Of a stretch of 11,198 bases of DNA, positions 1-7,444 are shown one piece after another (position 1 is the stretch's first letter; every line of letters begins with the position of its first letter). The translations under genes and the position numbers were made by a program. Source of the stretch: Deltaproteobacteria bacterium (lineage in GTDB: Bacteria; Desulfobacterota; DAOWNY01); NCBI GenBank assembly GCA_030642325.1, contig DAOWNY010000038.1, positions 1 through 11,198 of the forward strand, in the 5' to 3' direction. The notes beneath the pieces were generated by a model. The model did not search any database, was not told the origin of the DNA, and saw nothing but the letters and a program-made list of their open reading frames with translations.

Positions 1-101
1 CCGTGCTCCTTGCCCCCGTGTTCTGATGTACATGCAGCGGGAACATAAAACAGCATAGAAACCATAAAAATTATTGACAGTGCTTTTTTTGTCTTTTTCA
101 T
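1..101 (-). CDS. Secreted/lipoprotein-like His-Gly-rich protein, 5' end only
   Basis: This is the first 33 codons of a gene that runs off the left edge of the window. The start ATG (99-101) has a strong AGGAG ribosome site 8 bases upstream. The translated start has a basic n-region (MKKTKK), a hydrophobic core and then Ala-Ala-Cys around residues 22-24. It is therefore exported: either a lipoprotein with an atypical lipobox (Pro at -3) or a protein cleaved by signal peptidase I near that point. The mature part begins with a Glu-His-Gly-Gly-Lys repeat (EHGGKEHG), which suggests a His-rich, possibly metal-binding segment. It follows the transglutaminase-like gene on the same strand after a 144-base gap, so it may belong to the operon or have its own promoter. 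The family cannot be named from this fragment. Confidence 0.72.
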   Translation of the reverse strand, partial: MKKTKKALSIIFMVSMLFYVPAACTSEHGGKEH

Positions 102-245
102 TTCTTTACTCCTTCGTTTCTGTTTGGGTTCAATTTTTATATTGGCATATATCCGCCGAACTACCGAGTTTAAAAAAGTCTATCTACTATTTGCGAACAC
201 CCCACCCTCCCCTTGCTTACAATGCTAAAACACCTCCCTCCTCTT

Positions 246-1241
246 TTATAGTAGCTCACATTCAAACGAAGTCTCAATGCCGAAGACCATATTTCCGTCT
301 ATCTCCAGGTATGGATAGATAAAATAGTTCAAGGGATCACCTTCTTGAGCAGGGTTTAAGGTTATATCCCTTCCAATGGAAAACTCTATCCGGTTTTGAT
401 CGAGATTGCCAAAGTAGTATTCCTTTCTTGACTTGTCTTTCCAGGCCTTAGAGATATCCACCGGTATCCAGCCCGATCCGTTAAGATAAAATTCCGCCCA
501 GCAATGATACCCTTTTATCACCGATTCCTTTTTTGGGGGGACATTGAAACCAATAACAAATTTGGCGGGAATGCCGGATGCTCGGGCCAAGGAGATAAAC
601 AAGGAATGAAAATCGGTGCAATTGCCTTTTTTAATATCACAGGCCCTTTCCGAATCGCCAAAACCCCATCCCGGAGTCTCTTTATTGTACTCCATATTCT
701 CAAATACATAATCATAAATGGCCTTAGCCTTGCCAAGAGGGGTGACTTTACCTTTTGTTATACTTTGGGCCAATGCCTTAATCTTCGGGCTTATGGTAAC
801 TAAGTTTCCGGATTGAAGATACTTATCGAGACCCGCCGGATAGGAATTTTTCCCTGTATCTCCAACATCAACCGGTTTCCCCAATCGCTCATTTCTTTTA
901 AGATGATAGGTTAGAGTTCCGGTAAGCTGGGATTTTCCCTTATTTTGATAAGCACCGTAGATTATTTTATTTTGATATTTACCATCCTCGGTAATTTCAT
1001 GTTTTATCGGCAGATTGATTTCGGTTTTTATAACTGACTGGGATTTGCCTTCAGGTGGAAATGGTATCCAGAATCTAATCTCTTTTGCATCTCCAGGAAT
1101 GTTTTTAATGGTAAAATTATAAGTGAATTTAAAAGTCTGCGATTTAATATCCCCGGCATCGGAAGCCGCTATGGTTAGCAGGCAAACAAGTATAATAAAA
1201 ATAATTTTTCGCATTTCCCCGTCCCTTCTTTTCGTAAGCAT
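246..1241 (-). CDS. Secreted transglutaminase-like domain protein
   Basis: This 331-residue exported protein has a C-terminal transglutaminase/papain-like fold. Residues 11-28 form the hydrophobic core of a signal peptide. Residues about 35-145 look like a beta-rich N-terminal domain. The transglutaminase core shows a plausible catalytic triad in family order: Cys208 (GNCTDFH), His246 (GYHCWAEFY) and Asp262 (WIPVDIS). Bacterial members of this superfamily are often proteases or amidases rather than cross-linkers, and the substrate here is unknown. It starts 10 bases after the octahaem cytochrome gene, with its GGAG site by that gene's stop codon, so the two are almost certainly co-transcribed. 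Another ATG at 1214 (residue 10) would give a more compact signal peptide but has a weaker ribosome site. A periplasmic processing or envelope role is inferred from the signal peptide and neighbours only. Confidence 0.88.
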   Translation of the reverse strand: MLTKRRDGEMRKIIFIILVCLLTIAASDAGDIKSQTFKFTYNFTIKNIPGDAKEIRFWIPFPPEGKSQSVIKTEINLPIKHEITEDGKYQNKIIYGAYQNKGKSQLTGTLTYHLKRNERLGKPVDVGDTGKNSYPAGLDKYLQSGNLVTISPKIKALAQSITKGKVTPLGKAKAIYDYVFENMEYNKETPGWGFGDSERACDIKKGNCTDFHSLFISLARASGIPAKFVIGFNVPPKKESVIKGYHCWAEFYLNGSGWIPVDISKAWKDKSRKEYYFGNLDQNRIEFSIGRDITLNPAQEGDPLNYFIYPYLEIDGNMVFGIETSFECELL

Positions 1242-1251
1242 TGAAACTCCA

Positions 1252-2541
1252 TTATTGCAGATACTTTGTCCGGCCGCCTTCTCTGATTCCTTTTAATATT
1301 TGCAACAATCCTTCAGGGGCATCGCCGCTGTGGTAGTGGCAAAGGTTGCATGAGTTCGGCTGTTTACCGGGCCCGCCCGCCGTAATGGTTTTAGCCGGGC
1401 TGATGACTTTAAACTGGTGGCCGGCGACATCACCATTTACTGCGCGTTTCCCAACAAGGGGCATATGGCAGCCAATACAGTTATTGACACTGTGAATACC
1501 GTGTACGCCCTTGTTTTCCACATGGTGACAACTTCTGCACAAAGAAGAGCCGGGAAGTTTGGTTTGGAATCGGCCGGCATTTCCTCTTTGGTGGACAAAA
1601 TGACAATCCCAGCATAAAACTCCGGCCCTGGCATGGCCGCTTTTTTTCCAGTCAATATACTGCTGACGGTTTGCCTTTGAAGTTCCGTCAGGGTTGAGTT
1701 TGGGCTTTTCAGTAAAATCAACCTCTTCTTTTTTGCCGGGCCGGTAACCAAAATGGTGACCGTACTTCCCCTTAAGGGAACTTCCCCGGGTGTGGCAGGA
1801 ACCGCATACCATTGCTGCCCTTTCGGGATCGGGAATTTTCCCGGGATTTACGATTGTGCCGGCTTTGTCATCTTCCCCTGCCTTTACATGGCTGCTTCCG
1901 GGGCCGTGGCATGCTTCGCAGGTAACCCCTTTGTCCGCCCAGGTTGTTTTAAAAGTGTCGGTTGCCTCGTCGTAGTTTATTCGGGTTCCGGTATTATGAC
2001 ACCCTGAACATTTGTATTGATATATCCAGGTTTTATCACTCCAGTATTTTCCATCACCCGGTTTATGCTTCTTCAACCCTTTGGCATCAACCCATTCTTT
2101 AGTCGGGGCGATCCACATCGCCGGCAGTACGTGGAGCTCTCCATTGGAAAATTCGGTAACGTACATCTGTTTCCAGAAAGCTCCGATAAGATATTTTACC
2201 CGGTAGGTATGCTCCTTGTTGTCAGGTCCTATGGCGGCAATAAAAAAGGATTCGCCTTTTCGTATCATTTTGGTGGTGTGTCCTCCCACGGTCAAGGTGT
2301 TATTTTTTTGAAAGTCGCCGATAACCCTGTCAGGGGAAACATCCTGAAATTTATAAGGATGCATGGTTGATCGACATCCCTCATACAATTCTTTATGGCA
2401 TCCTTTACAGGTTTTTGCGCCAACATAAGCCGCCCTACCGCCGGCATCATCTTTTGCCTGAACATTTGTTCCGATGGCCATACCGAATGCCGCCATTATA
2501 AAAATCGTCGTTAATACCAGGTGGTATTTATTCTTTAACAA
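1252..2541 (-). CDS. Secreted octahaem c-type cytochrome (c554-like)
   Basis: This 429-residue periplasmic or extracellular cytochrome carries eight CxxCH haem c sites, with first cysteines at residues 45, 178, 208, 246, 310, 335, 355 and 398. A signal peptide spans about residues 1-29 (cleavage near NVQA/KDD). The spacing is uneven: one haem near the N terminus, then a haem-free stretch of about 130 residues, then seven haems. The N-terminal part resembles the cytochrome c554 type of multihaem domain, and the C-terminal pairs resemble doubled-CxxCH modules. It should transfer electrons in the envelope; donor and acceptor are unknown. The start is TTG, supported by an AGGAG site 7 bases upstream and by the signal peptide that follows. 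It lies 64 bases after the RND pump gene and 10 bases before the transglutaminase-like gene. I do not recognise a named family with a defined substrate, and no nitrite-reductase or hydroxylamine-oxidase signature is evident. Confidence 0.93.
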   Translation of the reverse strand: MLKNKYHLVLTTIFIMAAFGMAIGTNVQAKDDAGGRAAYVGAKTCKGCHKELYEGCRSTMHPYKFQDVSPDRVIGDFQKNNTLTVGGHTTKMIRKGESFFIAAIGPDNKEHTYRVKYLIGAFWKQMYVTEFSNGELHVLPAMWIAPTKEWVDAKGLKKHKPGDGKYWSDKTWIYQYKCSGCHNTGTRINYDEATDTFKTTWADKGVTCEACHGPGSSHVKAGEDDKAGTIVNPGKIPDPERAAMVCGSCHTRGSSLKGKYGHHFGYRPGKKEEVDFTEKPKLNPDGTSKANRQQYIDWKKSGHARAGVLCWDCHFVHQRGNAGRFQTKLPGSSLCRSCHHVENKGVHGIHSVNNCIGCHMPLVGKRAVNGDVAGHQFKVISPAKTITAGGPGKQPNSCNLCHYHSGDAPEGLLQILKGIREGGRTKYLQ

Positions 2542-2548
2542 CTTCCGT

Positions 2549-2553
2549 CTCCT
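2549..2553 (-). promoter_or_regulatory. Ribosome site fixing a TTG start
   Basis: On the minus strand this reads AGGAG and lies 7 bases before the TTG at 2541-2539. No ATG or GTG in this frame gives a complete signal peptide, so this site decides the non-ATG start of the octahaem cytochrome. Confidence 0.75.
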
Positions 2554-2605
2554 TTTATCATTTAATTTTTTCGTGAATTAATCTTACCCGGAAGCGTATC
2601 TTTAA

Positions 2606-5600
2606 TCAATTCAGGCTGGTTCTACGCCTCTTCCTTTCCTCAATCCAGCTAAAGATAATGGGAACCACAATCAGGTTGGAGATAGTACAGGTGATCATTC
2701 CTCCCACGGTGGGAGCGGCGATCGGCTTCATCACCTCCGATCCCGCCCCGGTGCTGAGCATGACGGGAAGAAGGGCTAAAATGGTGGTTGCCGTGGTCAT
2801 AATAATGGGTCTCACCCGTAAAAGCGATGCCTGGATTACGTGAGCTTTTACATCACCGCCTTTTTTACAAAGCTCTTGCATATATTCCACGATAACAATG
2901 CCGTCCTCAACCGCTATTCCAAAAAGAGCAATGTAGCCCACCCAGACTGCGGTTGAAAATTTATAACCCAGGATTACCTGTAGCAAAATTGCCCCCACAA
3001 AGGCAAAGGGGAGAGCGGAGATGAGAAGAGAGGTTGAGGAAAATGATCGGAACTTAATGTAGAGTAAAATAAAAATAATAAAAAGGCAGATCGGAACCAC
3101 GGTTAGCAATTGTTTTCGGGCCTGCAGCTCATATTCATATTGACCGCTGATAGCATAATAGGATCCGGGGGGAAGGCCGGGTTTGATCTTTTCCTCTAAA
3201 AGCTTTTTTGCCTCATCAACAAAATCGACAATGCCCGTTACCTCCGGATCCACGGAAAGAAAAACCCGGGTGTAGGGAAGGGTGTTTTCACTGGCAATCA
3301 TGGCCGGTCCTGGTACTTTCTTGATTTCGGCAAGCTGAATCAGGGGAATTTGTGCTCTCCCCGGGCTGGAAACCAGAATCCGCTTTAGCGATTCCAGATT
3401 ATCTGCCAGTTCCCTTTTGTAGCGGACCCGGATCGGGTACCGCTCCCGTCCCTCTAGAGTGGTAGTCAGATTTACTCCGCCAATGGCAACCATGAGGGTA
3501 TCCTGCACATCCTGGATTTTGATTCCATAGCGGGCGATTGCTTCCCGGTCAATTTTTATCTCCAAATAGGGTCGACTTCCGATCCTTTCCGCATAAGGAT
3601 TCAGCGCCCCGGGAATAGTGTTCATCAGCCCTTCGATTTTAATCGCAATCTCCTCATTTTTCTGAAGATCATCCCCAAAGACCTTGATGCCGATCGGGGT
3701 CTGAATACCGGTAGCCAGCATGTCGAGTCGATTACGAATAGGCTGGGTCATAATGGGACTCACCCCCGGCATCCGGGTCTTTTCCTTGATTTCCCGGATC
3801 AGTTTCTCCCTGGTCATACCCTCCCGCCAAAACTTTTTGGATTTCAGTTTAATAATCGTCTCAATCATTGCCACCGGGGCCGGATCGGTCGGTGTCTCGG
3901 CCCGCCCCAGTTTTCCTACTACCATCTCCACTTCCGGAAGCTGTTTGATGATAATATCCTGCTTTTTCATTATTTCCTTGACTTCAGTCAAAGAAGCCCC
4001 CGGCAGCAGCACCGGCATGAAAAGGAGGTCTCCCTCATTAAGGGGAGGCATAAATTCGCTGGGAATACCGGGAATAAAGAACAGTGTTAATATAAAGGGA
4101 AGTGAGCAAATCAAAAGTACGATTTTCTTGTGGTTAACAGACCAGGTTATGATAGGGCGATATCCTTTCATAAGCAGCCGGGAGAGAAAATTGTCTTCCG
4201 CCTTCTTAAGTTTCCCTCGTAAAAAAAAGGAGCAGATCACCGGGAGCAGTGAGATGGCAAGAATTGCCGAGGCGCTCATGGCAAAGGTTTTGGTGAAAGC
4301 GAGGGGCCTGAAGAGCCTGCCGGATTGTCCCTCCAGGACAAAAATAGGGATAAATGCAACAATAATGATCAAAATGGCAAAAAAGATAGAGGGGCCGACT
4401 TCCTTTGCCGCCTCAAGACAGACTTCCAGGCGGTTCTTTATGCCTTCTTTTTGTTCAGCCAGATGGCGGGTAATGTTTTCGCTCATCACAATGCCGGCAT
4501 CCACGATCACCCCGATTGCGATGGCAAATCCACCCAGGGACATGATATTGGAAGGTATGCCCATGAAATACATAACAAGAAAACCGATAAGAATACTGAT
4601 GGGAAGAACCAGGGATACGATAAGAGTGCCGGCAAAACTGCCGGTAAAAAGCAAAATCACCAGGGCGGTAACCATGATCTCCTCAATGAGCGCTTTCGTA
4701 AGAGTATTTTTTGCCCGATTGATGATTTCAGTGCGATCATAAAAAGGAACAATTCTCACCCCGGGTGGAAGTCCTGCTTCCACCTCTTCGATCTTTTCCT
4801 TTATGCGTTCAATAACCCTGAGCGGATTTTCTCCGTAGCGCATGAGCACCACCCCGCCGGTCACTTCAGCCCCCGCTTTGTCAAGGGCGCTTCGCCGGAA
4901 ATCCGGACCGATTGTGACGGTGGCAATATTTTTGATGTAAATGGGGACCCCTTCTCTGGCCTTTACGACAATATTTTCAATATCAGCAATACTTTTGATA
5001 AAACCAAGACCCCGGATGACGAACTCAACCTGACCTTCTTCAAACACCTTGGCCCCCACATCGAGGTTGCTCTTCTTCACTGCGGTGAATACATCATTTA
5101 AATTTACTCCATAGGCCAGGAGCACATTGGGATCAATATCAATCTGATACTGCTTTACAAAACCACCCACCCCGGCAACCTCGGAAACTCCGCCAACGGT
5201 GTTTAGCTGATAGCGTATGTACCAGTCCTGCAGACTCCGCAGTCGGCCTAAATCGTAATTAGAATGCACCAACCCTTTCCCATCGACGGGGCAGGTTCCC
5301 GGCTTTGCATAAGACACCTCGGGATGATCCGGACAATAATAACCGTTTTCAACCGTGTACCAGAATATTTGACCGAGGGCAGTGGCGTCCGGGCCCAATA
5401 CGGGAATGATTCCCTCGGGTAAATCCGCCAGGGCAAGATTCATCCGCTCCAACACCCGGGTTCTTGCCCAATAGTAGTCAGTCCCCTCCTCAAAAATGAT
5501 ATTGACCATTCCGAAACTGAAGGCCGAGTTGGAACGAATCACTTTAACCCTGGGAATTCCCAGCAATTTAGTGGTCAAAGGATAGATAACCTGGTCTTCA

Positions 5601-5782
5601 ATATCCTGAGGGCTTCTTCCCGGCCAATCGGCAAAGACAATCACTTGGAGTTCACCGATGTCGGGGATGGCATCGATGGGTGTTTTCATCATTGCCTGGT
5701 ACCCAAACCCCAAAAGCAGCACTACCCCGGCAATCACTAAAAATCGATTTTTTAAGCACCATTCAATGGTTCGGTTAATCAT
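2606..5782 (-). CDS. cusA: CusA-like heavy-metal RND efflux pump (Cu/Ag type)
   Basis: This 1058-residue inner-membrane proton/metal antiporter of the HME-RND family would drive metal ions through the adaptor and outer-membrane channel. One membrane helix lies at about 12-30, followed by a large periplasmic domain, helices at about 363-545, a second periplasmic domain, and a final helix group at about 890-1050. By motif alignment with E. coli CusA from memory, the three metal-site methionines are present (Met589, Met639, Met688), as are relay residues Met414, Met433, Met502 and Met1018. Proton-relay acids Asp428 and Glu959 are kept, but the CusA Lys984 position is Ile993. The NIMSLGG...VDAGIVM motif around 412-433 is of the Cu/Ag subgroup. 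An extra cysteine motif (about 147-175) interrupts the first periplasmic domain where E. coli CusA has only a short loop. The gene lies 52 bases after the adaptor gene. Cu(I)/Ag(I) substrate is inferred, not shown. Confidence 0.95.
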   Translation of the reverse strand: MINRTIEWCLKNRFLVIAGVVLLLGFGYQAMMKTPIDAIPDIGELQVIVFADWPGRSPQDIEDQVIYPLTTKLLGIPRVKVIRSNSAFSFGMVNIIFEEGTDYYWARTRVLERMNLALADLPEGIIPVLGPDATALGQIFWYTVENGYYCPDHPEVSYAKPGTCPVDGKGLVHSNYDLGRLRSLQDWYIRYQLNTVGGVSEVAGVGGFVKQYQIDIDPNVLLAYGVNLNDVFTAVKKSNLDVGAKVFEEGQVEFVIRGLGFIKSIADIENIVVKAREGVPIYIKNIATVTIGPDFRRSALDKAGAEVTGGVVLMRYGENPLRVIERIKEKIEEVEAGLPPGVRIVPFYDRTEIINRAKNTLTKALIEEIMVTALVILLFTGSFAGTLIVSLVLPISILIGFLVMYFMGIPSNIMSLGGFAIAIGVIVDAGIVMSENITRHLAEQKEGIKNRLEVCLEAAKEVGPSIFFAILIIIVAFIPIFVLEGQSGRLFRPLAFTKTFAMSASAILAISLLPVICSFFLRGKLKKAEDNFLSRLLMKGYRPIITWSVNHKKIVLLICSLPFILTLFFIPGIPSEFMPPLNEGDLLFMPVLLPGASLTEVKEIMKKQDIIIKQLPEVEMVVGKLGRAETPTDPAPVAMIETIIKLKSKKFWREGMTREKLIREIKEKTRMPGVSPIMTQPIRNRLDMLATGIQTPIGIKVFGDDLQKNEEIAIKIEGLMNTIPGALNPYAERIGSRPYLEIKIDREAIARYGIKIQDVQDTLMVAIGGVNLTTTLEGRERYPIRVRYKRELADNLESLKRILVSSPGRAQIPLIQLAEIKKVPGPAMIASENTLPYTRVFLSVDPEVTGIVDFVDEAKKLLEEKIKPGLPPGSYYAISGQYEYELQARKQLLTVVPICLFIIFILLYIKFRSFSSTSLLISALPFAFVGAILLQVILGYKFSTAVWVGYIALFGIAVEDGIVIVEYMQELCKKGGDVKAHVIQASLLRVRPIIMTTATTILALLPVMLSTGAGSEVMKPIAAPTVGGMITCTISNLIVVPIIFSWIEERKRRRTSLN

Positions 5783-5834
5783 CTCTCCGCCTGTGTCAAT
5801 CTAGTTTATTTCCTTGCCCGGCCGAGAAAATTTG

Positions 5835-7427
5835 TTAATGACGGTGGCCGGGTGGCATTGTCTCTTCATCTTTGCCAATTGCACCACCGTATACTTCTTC
5901 AACATCACCGGTAAGCCGGGTTTGGGAATCGATCAAAAAATTACCCCGGGTCACCACCCGCTCACCCTCGGCAAGACCACTTAAAACAGGGAAAAGGATT
6001 GCATTGCTCCCATTAACTATTGCCATTGCCTCCGGCCCCAATTGAACCTCCCGGGCTACGTATTTTCCCGGCTCTTTTTCCACATAAACCAGCTTTCGGC
6101 GTCCGGTATCCAGAATCGCCAATTTCGGAACCGCCAGTACCCGGTCATCTTTTCCCTCAATTTCTTTTGGTATCAATTTCATTTTGCACCTGGGGCAATC
6201 CCCCGGTTGATCAGAGATTACATCTTTGTCTTTCTCCATGGGACAGACATAGATTACCTGCTTTTCCATGGCAACTTTTCTTCCCCTCGGTAATTCATGC
6301 TTCTCAAGGTCCATCCCGCATTGAGGGCAGACCCCTCTTTTTTCCTGAACAACATAAGGATGCATGGGACAGATATATTTTCCATAGAGGCTCCGGTCTA
6401 TGGGAAGTCCAAAATCGCTGAGAGGAGATTTAATCCGGGCATTGGCATACATTCCCGGTTTCAGACGAAGATCACGATTACCTACGTTGATCCTCACCTT
6501 GAGTGTTCGAGTTTGTTCATCTAGAAAAGGATTAATAAATGCCACCTCTCCCGAAAATATCTCACCGGGGTAGCTCTGGATGGTAATTTCTACCTTTTGA
6601 CCAAGCTTCACCCATCCGATTTCGTACTCAAAAATATCGATCAAAACCCATAAGCTCTTAAAATCAGCAATCTGATAGATGGGATCACCTTCCTTGACAT
6701 ACATCCCCTCCATGGCGGTTTTATGGATCACCACACCCCCGATAGGAGCGTAAACGGTAAGATGGGTCTTCGCTTTTCCCATTTTTTTGACTGTCCCGAC
6801 CTGTTCTTTGGTAATGCCCAACAGAAGAAGCTTCTTCCTGGTTGCATTGATAAGGGTTCGATTGCCTGATTTGAGAGCAATGAGATACTCGTCCTGGGCC
6901 GAGACCAGACGGGGACTGTACATTAAAACCAGGTGATCCCCTTTTTTTACCTGTACCCCGGTAAAATCGGCATAAAGACGATCAATGCGCCCCCCTGTCC
7001 ACGCGGAAACATAGGCTATTTTGCTTTCATCGTAATCAACCTTTCCCACCGCATAAATCTCTTTTATCAGTCTTCTTCGTTTTAACGGGACGGTTTCGAT
7101 CCCGGACAGGTTTCGGGCTTCTTCACTCAAGGAAAGACTCACCTTTTCTCCTTTTTCGGGTGCTTCTCCTTCCCCGTAAACCGGGACCAGATTCATGGAA
7201 CAGATCGGGCATTTTCCCGCTTCGTCGCTTTTAACGCTGGGGTGCATGCCGCAGGTCCAATGCAAAATTTCCTTGTGGGATTTGGCCCCATGCTTTTTTA
7301 TTGCATGATTGTCGGACACTTTGTCTTTGCAGCCTTTAATTAAAGCCCCCCCCGCTAAAATCAAAACAATAACTGCCGTTAAAACTATGGTATCCTTTGT
7401 CCAAACCCTCTTCTTCTGTGTATCCAT
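5835..7427 (-). CDS. cusB: CusB-like adaptor with three heavy-metal-binding motifs
   Basis: This 530-residue periplasmic adaptor (membrane fusion protein) would link the RND pump to the outer-membrane channel and deliver metal to it. An N-terminal hydrophobic segment (13-31) anchors or exports it; Cys33 follows but the lipobox is poor (Lys at -2). Residues about 110-335 hold the barrel-sandwich, hairpin and beta-barrel regions (for example SAWTGGRIDRL at 141, APIGGVV at 227). Three CPxHP/CPxC-type heavy-metal-binding motifs occur: 56-83 (Cys59, Cys73, Cys76), 351-375 (Cys353, Cys367, Cys370) and 393-420 (Cys395, Cys411, Cys414). The first is in a common position, while the other two interrupt the protein between the beta-barrel and the membrane-proximal domain (about 428-510). 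The C terminus ends His-Arg-His. The start has GAGG 9 bases upstream and lies 17 bases after the channel gene. Confidence 0.93.
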   Translation of the reverse strand: MDTQKKRVWTKDTIVLTAVIVLILAGGALIKGCKDKVSDNHAIKKHGAKSHKEILHWTCGMHPSVKSDEAGKCPICSMNLVPVYGEGEAPEKGEKVSLSLSEEARNLSGIETVPLKRRRLIKEIYAVGKVDYDESKIAYVSAWTGGRIDRLYADFTGVQVKKGDHLVLMYSPRLVSAQDEYLIALKSGNRTLINATRKKLLLLGITKEQVGTVKKMGKAKTHLTVYAPIGGVVIHKTAMEGMYVKEGDPIYQIADFKSLWVLIDIFEYEIGWVKLGQKVEITIQSYPGEIFSGEVAFINPFLDEQTRTLKVRINVGNRDLRLKPGMYANARIKSPLSDFGLPIDRSLYGKYICPMHPYVVQEKRGVCPQCGMDLEKHELPRGRKVAMEKQVIYVCPMEKDKDVISDQPGDCPRCKMKLIPKEIEGKDDRVLAVPKLAILDTGRRKLVYVEKEPGKYVAREVQLGPEAMAIVNGSNAILFPVLSGLAEGERVVTRGNFLIDSQTRLTGDVEEVYGGAIGKDEETMPPGHRH

Positions 7428-7444
7428 TGCATTCTACCTCTGTA

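Noticed and set aside
84..100. T-rich run that resembles a terminator tail
   Set aside because: It is the lysine-coding start of the partial lipoprotein-like gene read on the other strand, and no GC-rich stem precedes it.
1437..1751. Second minus-strand frame inside the octahaem cytochrome
   Set aside because: It is an out-of-frame overlap of a gene whose eight haem motifs are all in the other frame; no break in the cytochrome frame is seen.
3720..4742. Long plus-strand open frame of 340 codons
   Set aside because: It lies entirely antisense to the conserved core of the RND pump, has no domain sense and no ribosome site; it is a by-product of codon composition on the other strand.
4325..5101. 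Plus-strand open frame of 258 codons rich in His, Asp and Asn
   Set aside because: Antisense to the pump's first periplasmic and membrane region; the apparent His/Asp richness comes from reverse-complemented pump codons.
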